A stretch of DNA of 64,000 nucleotides, from assembly GCF_947495735.1 (NCBI RefSeq), contig NZ_CANMAA010000003.1, forward strand, positions 1-64,000, given 5' to 3'. Below the pieces are notes generated by a model. It had not been told where the DNA came from, made no database searches, and saw only the letters and a program-made list of their open reading frames with translations. Both the position numbers and the translations under genes were made by a program. This DNA comes from an uncultured Pseudokineococcus sp. (GTDB lineage Bacteria > Actinomycetota > Actinomycetes > Actinomycetales > Quadrisphaeraceae). Below are positions 34,248-45,480 of the stretch, one piece after another (positions within the stretch are counted from its first letter, which is position 1; the number at the start of each line of letters is the position of its first letter).

Positions 34248-34889
34248 TTACCACGGGCGCGTGCCAGTCACCGCCTCGAGATGTTGCGCGATAGACAGGT
34301 CCAACCTGCGGACGACCCCGTCGAAGAAGACGAGCCAGCTCTCCACGCCGATCTTGGTGAGCCGGCCAGATGTTTTTCCCTTGTGCACGATCTCACCACG
34401 GATCTCGTGGACGAACTCGTCGATGTTCTCCCGGACCTTGGCGTTGCCCGTGCCCTGCCACGACAGTTCGTGTAGGCCACTCTCTAGACCGAGAGCGAGG
34501 TCGAACAGTCGCTCCGCGTTCTGCACGTTCGGCGTGTTCAACTTGCCGACGTCCTTCTCCACGGTGCGCCGGGCCTCAAGCTGCCAACCGGACCCCGCGA
34601 GTGCCCAAGGGTCCCTCAGGTCGCCGAGCGCCTGCCGCAGACGTCGGTGCAACCGAGAGTGGTCGTCGCCGCACGCGAGCAGGACGACGTCAAGGCCCTC
34701 GACCGCCACCTGCTCGACGTAATTTTCCCATGCGGTGTGCAGCAGCACGACTGCGGACCTCAGCAGCGGACCGGTGTCGCCCGGCGGCCTCCCCGGCGTC
34801 CCGCTGCTCGAAGGATGCAGGGTGAGGAGGTTCTTCACGTCATCCAGTAGCAGCTGGTAGACGTCGGACTGCGCACGCGAGGTCGCCAC
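34248..34889 (-). CDS. HEPN-domain protein, possible RNase toxin
   Basis: 213 residues, mostly helical. The segment LLRSAVVLLHTAWENYVEQVAVEGL (43-67) and the late motif IRGEIVHKG fit a RiboL-PSP-HEPN-like domain; Arg164-x4-His169 is the RNase signature of active HEPN proteins. The DNA is visibly richer in A+T and in ordinary codons than its neighbours, which suggests recent transfer. TAACGT lies 6 nt before the start (34896-34901). It stands beside a decayed antitoxin gene. Many HEPN proteins are toxins or phage-defence nucleases; that role is inference here. Confidence 0.7.
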   Translation of the reverse strand: MATSRAQSDVYQLLLDDVKNLLTLHPSSSGTPGRPPGDTGPLLRSAVVLLHTAWENYVEQVAVEGLDVVLLACGDDHSRLHRRLRQALGDLRDPWALAGSGWQLEARRTVEKDVGKLNTPNVQNAERLFDLALGLESGLHELSWQGTGNAKVRENIDEFVHEIRGEIVHKGKTSGRLTKIGVESWLVFFDGVVRRLDLSIAQHLEAVTGTRPW

Positions 34890-34895
34890 AGCCGG

Positions 34896-34901
34896 ACGTT
34901 A
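34896..34901 (-). promoter_or_regulatory. Probable leaderless -10 element of the HEPN gene
   Basis: Minus-strand TAACGT ends 6 nt before the GTG at 34889. Confidence 0.45.
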
Positions 34902-35015
34902 GTGCTGCCCGAAGCCACACGCACCACTTCTCGGCCTACCACGCCGGTTTTCAGCCACGACTTGTCGGTGGCTCCCGCAAATCCTGGACCGGCGGTCGCC
35001 CCCTCATCAGAGTTC

Positions 35016-35498
35016 TCAGGGGTTCAACTGCCCCGCTCCACCAGGCGGCAGGTCGTCGTCGTCCTCGGGCAGGCGGCACCAGCGCTCGACGACGAGGCCG
35101 GCGACCAGCAGGAGCGCCGAGGCGCCCGCGGCGACGATCAGGCTGGTCACCGACTGGCGGGGCAGCGGGAGGGCGACGTCGGGCAGCAGGTGCGCCACCT
35201 GGCCGAGGTACCAGCCCAGGAGCGCGGCCCCCGCGAGCGCCGACGCCTGCCCCAGGACGGCGGTGCGGGCCGCGCGCAGCGGGTCGAGCCGCCGGTCGCG
35301 GTGGCCCCGGTTCCACCGCCGCACGGGCCAGCCGAGCACGAGCACGACGACCGCGAGGAGCAGCACCGCGGCGACGGCCGTCCAGGGCAGCTGCGTCAGG
35401 CTCAGCCCCAGCATCTCGAGCGGGCCGACGAGGGCGAAGCCCACGACCGCCGCCGCGAGCGCGACCCCGACGGGCGTGGTCCAGCGGGTGGGGGTCAC
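35016..35498 (-). CDS. DUF3180 family membrane protein
   Basis: 160 residues with four membrane segments (about 11-31, 38-60, 78-97 and 117-137). It begins VTPTRWTTPVGVALA, and RRLDPLRAARTAVLGQASALAGAALLGWYLG is the family core. Function is unknown. Its GTG overlaps the folK stop by GTGA. The gene has the same position after folK in M. tuberculosis (Rv3605c). Confidence 0.85.
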   Translation of the reverse strand: MTPTRWTTPVGVALAAAVVGFALVGPLEMLGLSLTQLPWTAVAAVLLLAVVVLVLGWPVRRWNRGHRDRRLDPLRAARTAVLGQASALAGAALLGWYLGQVAHLLPDVALPLPRQSVTSLIVAAGASALLLVAGLVVERWCRLPEDDDDLPPGGAGQLNP

Positions 35499-36496
35499 CG
35501 CGAGCCCTCTCCGGCACCGGGCACGGCGAGGGGGACGTCCTCGCGGACGACCACCGCCGCGGCAGGGTCGGCGGCGACGAGCTCGGAGGCCAGGTCGGCC
35601 ACCGGGCCGCCCCCGGGGCCGACGAGGTGCGCCCCCGGGTCGACCAGCGCCCACGGCCGCAGGACGAAGGCGCGCTGGTGCGCGCGCGGGTGCGGCAGCA
35701 GGAGCCGCTCGTCATCGCGCGCGAGGGCTCCGCCCAGGTCGACGACGTCGACGTCCAGCGTGCGCGGCCCCCACCGCTCGCGGCGCACGCGACCGTGGCC
35801 GGCCTCGACGCGCTGGCAGGCGGCGAGCAGGTCCAGGGGCGCCAGCGTCGTCGTCCCGACCACGACGGCGTTGAGGAAGGGCTGCTGCTCGGGGTCGGGC
35901 GACTCGGCCGCCTCCGTGCCGGGCAGGCGCACGGGTGCCGACTCCACGACCGGCGAGACGCCGGTGAGCACGAGGCCGGGGACGCGGGCCAGCGCGGCGA
36001 CGGCCGAGCGCAGCACCTCGGCGCGGTCCCCGAGGTCGGAGCCGAGCGCCAGCACCACGGGGGTCCCAGCCCCGGCACCACCCGGCCCTGCGGCCCGGCC
36101 CGCGCGCGCGGAGGTCCGGCGCACCCGCACCACGACGTCGTCGAACACCAGCGGGATGGGCGCCTGCGGCTTGTGCACCGCCACCTCGACCGCGAGCACG
36201 CGCTCGCGCGCGAGGACGACGTCGGCCACGCGCTGCGCGAGGCGCTCCAGCAGGGCGACGGGCTCCCCCGCGACGACGGCGGCCACCTCCTCGGCCACCT
36301 CGCCGTAGTGGACGGTGTCGAGGACGTCGTCGCTCGCCGCGGCCGCGCGGGTGTCCACCTCGAGCGCCAGGTCGACGACGAACTCCTGCCCCAGCTCGCG
36401 CTCGGCCGCCAGCACGCCGTGGCGCCCGCGCACGCGCAGCCCGCGCAGCTCGATGCGGTCGGTGACCACCGGCGGCGGAGCGTCCGGGGTGCTCAC
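35495..36496 (-). CDS. folBK: FolB-FolK fusion: dihydroneopterin aldolase / HPPK
   Basis: 333 residues carrying two folate enzymes. About 10-130 form the aldolase (IELRGLRVRGRHGVLAAERELGQEFVVDL, YGEVAEEV, and VHKPQAPI near the end). After a Gly/Ala linker (about 135-152), about 153-320 form hydroxymethyl-dihydropterin pyrophosphokinase (VVLALGSDLGDRAEVLRSAV, QQPFLNAVVVGTT, RRERWGPRTLDVDVVDL, PHPRAHQRAFVLRPW). M. tuberculosis keeps folB and folK as separate adjacent genes; here no stop or start separates them. Overlaps by GTGA join it to folP before and DUF3180 after. Confidence 0.92.
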   Translation of the reverse strand: MSTPDAPPPVVTDRIELRGLRVRGRHGVLAAERELGQEFVVDLALEVDTRAAAASDDVLDTVHYGEVAEEVAAVVAGEPVALLERLAQRVADVVLARERVLAVEVAVHKPQAPIPLVFDDVVVRVRRTSARAGRAAGPGGAGAGTPVVLALGSDLGDRAEVLRSAVAALARVPGLVLTGVSPVVESAPVRLPGTEAAESPDPEQQPFLNAVVVGTTTLAPLDLLAACQRVEAGHGRVRRERWGPRTLDVDVVDLGGALARDDERLLLPHPRAHQRAFVLRPWALVDPGAHLVGPGGGPVADLASELVAADPAAAVVVREDVPLAVPGAGEGSR

Positions 36497-37416
36497 GCGC
36501 TCGCCCTCTGACGGCGGGCGGCGGCCACCCTCGCGGCCACGCGCACCGCGTCGGCGCTGGGGCGCACGTCGTGGACCCGCACGCACCAGGCGCCCGCCGC
36601 CGCCGCCAGCGCGGTGACGGCGGTCGTGGCGTCGTCGCGCTCGCCGGCGGGCCGGGGCGCGCCGGCCGGGTCCGCGAGCAGCGCGCCGAGCATCCCCTTG
36701 CGCGAGGCCCCCACGAGCACGGGGAGACCCAGCTCCACCAGCGCGTCCAGGTGCGCCAGCAGCGCCCAGCCCTGGTCGGCCGTCTTGGCGAAGCCGAGGC
36801 CCGGGTCGACGGCCAGCAGGTCCTCGCGGACCCCCGCGGCGACCAGCGCCTCCACGCGCCGGGCGAGGGCGTCGCGGACGTCGGCCACGACGTCGTCGTA
36901 CTCGGCGAGGTCGGCCATGACGTCGCTGTGCCCGCGCCAGTGCATGACCACGCACGGCGCGCCGCGCTCGGCGAGCAGCGCCGCCGTGCCGGGGTCGGCG
37001 AGCCCGCCGCTGACGTCGTTGACGAGCGCCGCCCCGGCGTCCAGGGCCGCCGCCGCGGTGGACGCCCGCATGGTGTCGACGCTCACGGCGACGCCCTCGG
37101 CGGCCAGCGCCCGGACGACCGGGACCACCCGGCGGGCCTCCTCCGCGGCGTCCACGCGCGCGGCGCCGGGCCGGGTGGACTCCCCGCCGACGTCCACGAG
37201 GTCGGCACCGGCGGCGACCATCGCCAGGCCGTGCCGGACGGCGGCCGCGGGGTCGAGCCACGCGCCGCCGTCGCTGAAGGAGTCCGGCGTGGTGTTGAGC
37301 ACGCCCATGACGAGGGTGCGGCCCGCCGGCGGACCCGTGAGCCCCGGCACCACCGGGGGCTCCGGCACCACCGTCGGCTCCGGCGCCGACCCGCGGGCGC
37401 CCACGGCGGCGCTCAC
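36493..37416 (-). CDS. folP: Dihydropteroate synthase
   Basis: 307 residues. It condenses p-aminobenzoate with the pterin pyrophosphate made by FolK. The TIM-barrel motifs are [42 protein letters not shown] and VGASRKG. The first ~25 residues are Pro-rich. It overlaps folE and folBK by GTGA on both sides, so the pathway is translated as one unit. Confidence 0.95.
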   Translation of the reverse strand: MSAAVGARGSAPEPTVVPEPPVVPGLTGPPAGRTLVMGVLNTTPDSFSDGGAWLDPAAAVRHGLAMVAAGADLVDVGGESTRPGAARVDAAEEARRVVPVVRALAAEGVAVSVDTMRASTAAAALDAGAALVNDVSGGLADPGTAALLAERGAPCVVMHWRGHSDVMADLAEYDDVVADVRDALARRVEALVAAGVREDLLAVDPGLGFAKTADQGWALLAHLDALVELGLPVLVGASRKGMLGALLADPAGAPRPAGERDDATTAVTALAAAAGAWCVRVHDVRPSADAVRVAARVAAARRQRASA

Positions 37417-38045
37417 CGGCCGTGGATGAGCGAGAGGGCCTCCGCGCGGGTGGCCGGGTCGCGCAGCTGGCCCCGCATCGCCGAGGTGATCGTGCGCGCC
37501 CCCGCCTTGCGGACGCCGCGCATCGACATGCACAGGTGCTCGCACTCGACGACGACGATGACGCCGCGCGGCTGCAGGTGCTCCACGAGCGCGTCGGCCA
37601 CCTGCGTCGTCAGGCGCTCCTGCACCTGCGGGCGGCGGGCGAAGACGTCGACGAGCCGCGCGAGCTTGCTCAGCCCGGTGATGCGCCCGTCGGCCGCCGG
37701 CACGTAGCCCACGTGCGCGACCCCGTGGAAGGGCACCAGGTGGTGCTCGCACAGCGAGTAGACCTCGATGTCGCGCACGAGCACGAGCTCGTCGTGGCCG
37801 AGGTCGAAGGACGTGGACAGGACGTCGGCGGGGTCCTCGCGCAGGCCGCCCAGCACCTCGGCGTACATGCGCGCGACGCGCCCGGGGGTGTCCTGGAGGC
37901 CGTCGCGCTCCGGGTCCTCCCCCACCGCGGCGAGCAGCTCGCGCACCGCGGCCTCGGCGCGGGGGGCGTCGAAGGGGCGCGTGGAGGGGTCGGTCAGCGC
38001 GCTCGTCTCGAGCCGCCCGATCCGCGTGGGAGCACCGGGCTCCAC
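37413..38045 (-). CDS. folE: GTP cyclohydrolase I
   Basis: 210 residues. It opens GTP to dihydroneopterin triphosphate, the first step of folate synthesis. Zinc ligands are in [10 protein letters not shown] and [29 protein letters not shown] and QVQERLT also match. GTG 38045 is chosen because it gives the normal family length; upstream in-frame sequence overlaps ftsH and is low-complexity. It lies 17 bp after ftsH. Confidence 0.95.
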   Translation of the reverse strand: MEPGAPTRIGRLETSALTDPSTRPFDAPRAEAAVRELLAAVGEDPERDGLQDTPGRVARMYAEVLGGLREDPADVLSTSFDLGHDELVLVRDIEVYSLCEHHLVPFHGVAHVGYVPAADGRITGLSKLARLVDVFARRPQVQERLTTQVADALVEHLQPRGVIVVVECEHLCMSMRGVRKAGARTITSAMRGQLRDPATRAEALSLIHGR

Positions 38046-38062
38046 GTCGCCCCCTCCTCCGC

Positions 38063-40144
<2,082 letters not shown>

Positions 40145-40198
40145 CGGTGTGCGAGGGGCTCGCGCCCCGTCCCTCCTGGTCGCAGAAGCCGTGGATCG

Positions 40199-40204
40199 AC
40201 GGTA
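40199..40204 (-). promoter_or_regulatory. Candidate -10 element of ftsH and the fol operon
   Basis: Minus-strand TACCGT lies about 54 nt before the ftsH ATG. It could drive ftsH, folE, folP, folBK and the DUF3180 gene, which are packed without gaps. Confidence 0.35.
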
Positions 40205-40346
40205 CACCGGGGCCTGCGGGGCCCTCCCCGTCCGGGTGTCGCAGGGCCGCAGTGCTCCGGCACCACCCGGCTGAACGGACGGCCCGACGGGCGCGTTCCG
40301 GCGCCGCCCCCGCGTTCGCCCTCGGCGCAGCCGCGCCGGACGCGCG

Positions 40347-43300
40347 TCAGGCGCCGGGCTCGAGCCCGCGGGCCAGCAGCTCGGCGAGGTGGACGCCGCC
40401 GCGGTCGGCCAGCTCGGCCAGCTGGGTGCGGCAGGAGAACCCGTCCGCGAGCACCACCGCGTCCGCCGGCGCGGCCTCGACCGCCGGGAGCAAGGCCGTG
40501 CGCGCGACGGCGACCGAGACCTCGTAGTGGCCGCGCTCGACGCCGAAGTTGCCCGCGAGGCCGCAGCAGCCGCCGAGCGCCTGCACCGAGACGCCGTTGC
40601 CCTCCAGGAGCGCGACGTCGGTCTCGAACCCCAGGACGGCGTGCTGGTGGCAGTGCGGCTGGGCGACGGCGGTCAGCCCGTCCAGGTGCGGCCATCGCAC
40701 GTCGGGGGCGTGGGCGGCGAGGACCTCGGCGAGGGTCCGCGAGCGCGAGGCGAGCTCGACGACGAGCTCCTCCGGCACCCCTCCCTCATCTCCCGGGTCG
40801 CCCGAGAGCAGCGCGGAGGCGTCGTGCCGCAGCACCGCCAGGCACGAGGGCTCGAGCACGACGAGCGGCACGGGGCCCTCGTCGCCGCCCGCCGTCGCCG
40901 CGGCGAGGCGGCGCACGGTGCGGCGCAGCTGGCGCCGCGCGAGGTCCAGCTGGCCGGTGGAGATGAGCGTCAGCCCGCAGCAGACGTCCTTCGGCGCGAG
41001 CTGGACGTCGAACCCGGCGTGCTCGAGCACCCGGAGCGCCGCGTGGCCGACCTCGGGCGAGAAGTGCTCGGTGAAGCTGTCGGCCCACAGCACGACCTTC
41101 TGGCCGCCCGCGCCCGGACGGCGCTGCTGCCCCGCCCCTGCGGCCGACGGCTCGACCTGCTGCCGGCCCTGCCGCTGGACCTGCGCCAGCACCGCGGGCG
41201 CCGAGGCGCTGAAGCGGCGGCGCGCGAAGCGGGGCAGGCCGCGCCGGGAGTCGATGCCGCCGACGCGCTTGAGCACGCGCGCCAGCGGCGGCACGGCGAG
41301 CGAGCCGTTGGCCAGGCGCGGCACCAGGCTCGCCACGCGCGAGAGGTACGGCAGCCACCCGAGGACGTAGTGGTTCATCGGGCGCAGCCGGCCCTTGTAG
41401 GCCTGGTGCGTGGCCTCGGCCTTGTACGTGGCCATGTCGACGCCGGTCGGGCAGTCCGACAGGCAGCCCTTGCACGACAGGCACAGGTCCAGGGCGTCGT
41501 GGACCTCCGGGGAGCGCCACCCCCGGCTGACGGGCGTCGGCGCCCCCAGCGAGCCGGCCACCATCTCCTGCAGCACGCGCGAGCGCCCGCGGGTGGAGTC
41601 CTTCTCGTCCTTGGTCGCCAGGTAGGAGGGGCACATGACGCCGCCCGACGGCGTCGTGTCGGCGCGGCACTTGCCCACCCCGACGCACCGGTGGACGGCC
41701 GCGGCGAAGCTGCCGCCGTCGGCGCGGTAGCCGAAGGCGAGCGGCGTGGGGCCCGGCCCGCGGCCCGCGGGGGCGCCGCCGTCCGCCGAGCCGCCTGCTC
41801 CCCTCGTGGCGTCGGGCCCCCCGGCCGGCACCGGCGCGCCCGGCGCGCGGCCCGCGCGAGCACGCCCCCGGCCGGTCTGCTCGGGCGAGGGCCACGGCCG
41901 GGGCCGCAGGTCGTCGTCGAGCGCGCGCGGGCGCACGAGCACCCCGGGGTTGAGGACGTCCCGGGGGTCGAAGACGTCCTTGACCTGGGCGAACAGGTCC
42001 AGGACCCGCGGCGAGTACATGTGGTGCAGCAGCTCGCTGCGCGCGCGCCCGTCGCCGTGCTCGCCGGACATCGAGCCGCCGTGGGAGGCCACCAGCCCGG
42101 CCGCGGCCTCGACGAACTCGCGGTAGACGCCCTCGCGGCCCGGCTGCTCGAGGGGGTAGTCGATGCGCACGTGCAGGCAGCCGTCGCCGAAGTGGCCGTA
42201 GGGGATGGCGGTCAGGCCGTAGGAGTCCATCAGCGCGTCGAACTCGCGCAGGTAGGCGGCCAGCCGCTCGGGCGGCACGGCGGTGTCCTCCCAGCCGGCG
42301 TGCCCCGGGCGCCCCGAGGGCGCACGGGTCGCCAGCCCGGCGCCGTCCTCGCGGATGCGCCACAGCGACCGCGCCTCGGCGGCGTCCTCGACGACGCGCG
42401 AGGCGGGCGTGCCCGCGTCGGCGACGACGGCGCGGGCCCGCGCGGCCAGGTCCGCGAGCCCCTCGGGCGTGGCGCCCCGCTCGTCCGTGCCCAGCTCGAC
42501 GAGGAGCCAGCCGCCGCCGGCGGGCAGCGCCGGGACGGGGGCGCGCAGGTGCTGCTCGAGCGCCTCGACGATGCGCCGGTCCAGCCCCTCGCACGCCACG
42601 GGGCGGTGCCGCAGGATCGCCGGCACGGCCTCGGCGGCCTCGACCATGTCGCGGTAGCCGAGCACGACGAGGGTGGTGCGCTCGGGGGACCGCACGAGGC
42701 GCAGCTCGGCCCGCGTCAGCAGCGCCAGGGTCCCCTCGCTGCCCACGAGGAACCGGCTGGCGTCGAAGCCCTTCTCGGGCAGCAGGTGCTCGAGGGCGTA
42801 GCCGGAGACCTGGCGGCCGAACCGGCCGAGCTCGGTGCGGATCGTGCCGAGGTCGCCGGCCACGACGTCGCGCAGCTGCGCGAGCAGCGCCGAGGTCGCC
42901 GGCGTGGAGGCGTCCGGCGTCCCCTGGGCGCGGTCGGCGCCCGCGCTGCGGAGCACGAGCCGCTCGCCCGTGCCCGCGACCGCATGCAGGCCGAGGACGT
43001 TGGCGTCGGTGCGCCCGTACCCGAGCGCGCGCGAGCCGCAGGCGTTGTTGCCGATCATCCCGCCGATGGCCGCGCGGCTCCCGGAGGACGGGTCCGGGCC
43101 GAACCGCAGCCCGTGCGGGGCGAGGCGGCGCTGGAGGTCGCCGAGCACGATCCCGGGCTCGACGACCGCCGTGCGCGCCTCGACGTCGAGGTCCAGCAGG
43201 CGGTGCAGGTGCCGCGAGGTGTCCAGCACGACGCCGGTGCTCACGGCGTTGCCGGCGATCGAGGTGCCCCCGCCGCGCGCGACCACGGGCACGCCGCTCT

Positions 43301-43529
43301 CGCGGGCGACGTCGACGGCGGCGGCGACCTCGTCGGCGGAGCGCGGGAACGCCACGACCTGCGGGACGACGCGGTACAGCGAGGCGTCGGTGGAGTACTC
43401 CGCCCGCCGCCGCGAGGACGCGTCGACGTCGGTCAGGCCCGCGCGGCGGAGCGCGGCCTCGACGTCCTGCGGCGAGGGGCCGTCTGCGCCGCCGGGGGCG
43501 GGCGGCGGGGGTGCGGTGGTGGTGGTCAC
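40347..43529 (-). CDS. FAD-binding and (Fe-S)-binding oxidoreductase (D-2-hydroxyacid dehydrogenase type)
   Basis: 1060 residues, a GlcD-GlcF-like fusion in one chain. About 40-290 are a PCMH FAD domain with [18 protein letters not shown] (82-99) and [17 protein letters not shown]. About 300-540 are the FAD-oxidase C-terminal domain ([16 protein letters not shown]). About 610-720 carry ferredoxin-type clusters (CVGVGKC...C, then [12 protein letters not shown]). The rest contains CCG motifs ([27 protein letters not shown]). Relatives oxidise D-2-hydroxyglutarate or D-lactate at the membrane. The substrate here is not decided. Transcription is separate from ftsH. Confidence 0.86.
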   Translation of the reverse strand: MTTTTAPPPPAPGGADGPSPQDVEAALRRAGLTDVDASSRRRAEYSTDASLYRVVPQVVAFPRSADEVAAAVDVARESGVPVVARGGGTSIAGNAVSTGVVLDTSRHLHRLLDLDVEARTAVVEPGIVLGDLQRRLAPHGLRFGPDPSSGSRAAIGGMIGNNACGSRALGYGRTDANVLGLHAVAGTGERLVLRSAGADRAQGTPDASTPATSALLAQLRDVVAGDLGTIRTELGRFGRQVSGYALEHLLPEKGFDASRFLVGSEGTLALLTRAELRLVRSPERTTLVVLGYRDMVEAAEAVPAILRHRPVACEGLDRRIVEALEQHLRAPVPALPAGGGWLLVELGTDERGATPEGLADLAARARAVVADAGTPASRVVEDAAEARSLWRIREDGAGLATRAPSGRPGHAGWEDTAVPPERLAAYLREFDALMDSYGLTAIPYGHFGDGCLHVRIDYPLEQPGREGVYREFVEAAAGLVASHGGSMSGEHGDGRARSELLHHMYSPRVLDLFAQVKDVFDPRDVLNPGVLVRPRALDDDLRPRPWPSPEQTGRGRARAGRAPGAPVPAGGPDATRGAGGSADGGAPAGRGPGPTPLAFGYRADGGSFAAAVHRCVGVGKCRADTTPSGGVMCPSYLATKDEKDSTRGRSRVLQEMVAGSLGAPTPVSRGWRSPEVHDALDLCLSCKGCLSDCPTGVDMATYKAEATHQAYKGRLRPMNHYVLGWLPYLSRVASLVPRLANGSLAVPPLARVLKRVGGIDSRRGLPRFARRRFSASAPAVLAQVQRQGRQQVEPSAAGAGQQRRPGAGGQKVVLWADSFTEHFSPEVGHAALRVLEHAGFDVQLAPKDVCCGLTLISTGQLDLARRQLRRTVRRLAAATAGGDEGPVPLVVLEPSCLAVLRHDASALLSGDPGDEGGVPEELVVELASRSRTLAEVLAAHAPDVRWPHLDGLTAVAQPHCHQHAVLGFETDVALLEGNGVSVQALGGCCGLAGNFGVERGHYEVSVAVARTALLPAVEAAPADAVVLADGFSCRTQLAELADRGGVHLAELLARGLEPGA

Positions 43530-43601
43530 GGCGGCGCTCCCTGGTGAGCGGGTACGGCTCGGCCGGCGCCCCGGGCGTGCGTCAGGGCCCGGGACGACCG
43601 C

Positions 43602-44156
43602 TCAGCTGCTGTAGACGTGCGGCGCGAGCGTGCCCACGAAGGGCAGGCCGCGGTAGCGCTCGGCGAAGTCGAGGCCGTAGCCGACGACGAACTCGTTGGG
43701 GATCTCGAAGCCGGTGTAGCGCACGTCCACGTGCACCTTGGCGGCCTCGGGCTTGCGCAGCAGCGTCAGGATCGAGACCGAGGCGGCGCCGCGGCTGCTG
43801 AGGTTGGCGACGAGCCATGACAGCGTCAGCCCCGAGTCGATGATGTCCTCGACGATGAGCACGTCGCGCCCGGTGAGGTCGGTGTCCAGGTCCTTGACGA
43901 TCCGGACCACGCCGGAGGACTTGGTGCCCGAGCCGTAGCTGGAGACGGCCATCCAGTCCATCTGCGCCGGGGTGTGCAGCGCCCGGACGAAGTCCGACAT
44001 CACCAGCGACGCGCCCTTGAGGACGCCGACGAGCAGGAGCTCGCGCCCGGCGTAGTCCTCGTCGACCTGCGCGGCGAGCTCGGCCAGGCGGCCGGCGATC
44101 TCCTCGGCGCTGATGAGGACCTTCTCCAGGTCCGCTCCCATGTCGGAGGCGTCCAC
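43602..44156 (-). CDS. hpt: Hypoxanthine phosphoribosyltransferase
   Basis: 184 residues. This purine-salvage enzyme makes IMP/GMP from hypoxanthine/guanine and PRPP. The PRPP site is VLIVEDIIDSGLTL; GVLKGASLVMSDFVRAL and the late FVVGYGLDFAERYRGLPFVG complete the fold. It lies about 96 bp after tilS, the conserved actinobacterial order (hpt Rv3624c, mesJ Rv3625c). Confidence 0.95.
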   Translation of the reverse strand: MDASDMGADLEKVLISAEEIAGRLAELAAQVDEDYAGRELLLVGVLKGASLVMSDFVRALHTPAQMDWMAVSSYGSGTKSSGVVRIVKDLDTDLTGRDVLIVEDIIDSGLTLSWLVANLSSRGAASVSILTLLRKPEAAKVHVDVRYTGFEIPNEFVVGYGLDFAERYRGLPFVGTLAPHVYSS

Positions 44157-44252
44157 GCAGCTGCTCCTTCGGCCCGGCGCGCCCCGGACGCCGGGCGCGG
44201 GCCCGGGCGGAGGGGGTGCGGCGTCGTGCGGGGCGCGGCAGCGCCGCGGGCG

Positions 44253-45470
44253 TCAGCGGGAGGCCGCCGCCAGGAGAAGCCTGCCACAGGCGCGACGGCC
44301 CTCGACCGCACCGGGCAGCGCGGCCGGGCCCTGCCCGCGCCAGGCCACCACGAGGGCGTCGAGGGCGGCGACGTGCGCGGCCGAGACGTCCCCCGCCGGG
44401 GCGCCGGCGCGCACGGCCGCCGCGCGCAGCGCCCGGCGCCGCAGCGCCGGCGGAGCCCCGGCGAGCGCGGCGACGGCGAGGACGACGCCCCGCTCGGCGG
44501 CGGCGCCGCCCTCCGCGACCTCGACCCCCTCCGCGACCTCGACCCCCTCCGCGACCTCGACCTCCTCCGCGGCGTCGGAGCTCTCCGCCTCGGCTGCGGC
44601 GACCCCCTCCGCCCCTCCTGCGGCGTCGGCCAGGGCCCGGGCGAGCAGGTCGCCCGCGAGGTCGTCGAGCAGGTCGGCGTCCTCGCGCAGCAGCGCGGCC
44701 GAGCGCGCCAGCGCCGCACCGACCCCGGGCCCCAGGTCCTCCTCCAGGGCGGGGAGCAGGTGCGCGCGCACGAGAGCCCGGCGCCGGCCCGGGTCGCCCG
44801 GGTCGTCGAGGCGGGGGTCGCCGTTGGTCGGGTCCTGCCAGGGGTCGAGCCCCAGGGCGGCGCAGGCGGCGGTCGTCGTGGCGCGCGGCAGGTCGAGGAG
44901 CGGTCGGCGCAGCAGCCCCCGCCGCGGCGGGATGCCGGCCAGCGACCGGGCGCCCGAGCCCCGCGCGAGCCCCAGGAGCACCTGCTCGGCCTGGTCGTCG
45001 CGCGTGTGGCCCAGGAGGACGGCCACCGCCCCCTCTCGCTCGGCGGCTCCGGTCAGCGCGGTGTGGCGGCCCTCGCGGGCGCGCGCCTCCGGGCCGCCGT
45101 CCCCGCGGGGGGAGCCCGCCCCGAGCAGGCGCAGCGCGACGACGTGGACGGGGTCCAGGCCCATCCCCCGGCAGGCGCGCGCAGCCCTCGCGGCGACCTC
45201 GTCGCTGCCCGGCTGCAGGCCGTGGTCGACGACGACGGCCCCAGCGCGGCCCCGGCGCCCCCCGCGGCGGCCGGGCCGGGCCCACCACGCGAGCCCGACG
45301 GCCAGGGCGAGGGAGTCGGGTCCGCCGCTGCACCCGACGAGCACGAGGGCGCCGTCCGGGACGTCCGCCAGCGCGGTCTCGACGGCCCGGCGGACGTCGG
45401 CCACGGCCGGGTGCGGGCCGCGCCGCCCGGCCGCCTCGCCCGCCTGCTCGCCCTGGGTCCGGGCGGCCAC
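44253..45470 (-). CDS. tilS: tRNA(Ile)-lysidine synthetase
   Basis: 405 residues. It lysidinylates C34 of the AUA-reading tRNA-Ile, an essential modification. The PP-loop is CSGGPDS (47-53), with LLGHTRDDQAEQVLLGLARGSG and GIPPRRGLLRRPLLDL downstream. A Glu/Val/Ala repeat of three six-residue units, encoded by an 18-bp DNA repeat (44511-44564), lies in the C-terminal half and is probably a flexible loop. The start at 45470 is close to the metalloprotease stop. Confidence 0.93.
   Translation of the reverse strand: MAARTQGEQAGEAAGRRGPHPAVADVRRAVETALADVPDGALVLVGCSGGPDSLALAVGLAWWARPGRRGGRRGRAGAVVVDHGLQPGSDEVAARAARACRGMGLDPVHVVALRLLGAGSPRGDGGPEARAREGRHTALTGAAEREGAVAVLLGHTRDDQAEQVLLGLARGSGARSLAGIPPRRGLLRRPLLDLPRATTTAACAALGLDPWQDPTNGDPRLDDPGDPGRRRALVRAHLLPALEEDLGPGVGAALARSAALLREDADLLDDLAGDLLARALADAAGGAEGVAAAEAESSDAAEEVEVAEGVEVAEGVEVAEGGAAAERGVVLAVAALAGAPPALRRRALRAAAVRAGAPAGDVSAAHVAALDALVVAWRGQGPAALPGAVEGRRACGRLLLAAASR
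44511..44564 (-). repeat. 18-bp in-frame repeat inside tilS
   Basis: Three copies of CTCCGCGACCTCGACCCC (the last with one change) encode EVEVAEG repeats without breaking the frame. Confidence 0.85.
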
Positions 45471-45480
45471 CTGCGGTGGC

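Noticed and set aside
34248-34889. Toxin-antitoxin pair made of the HEPN gene and the upstream antitoxin remnant
   Set aside because: The two genes are convergent-facing neighbours on opposite strands, the antitoxin is frameshifted, and VapB proteins pair with PIN toxins rather than HEPN proteins.
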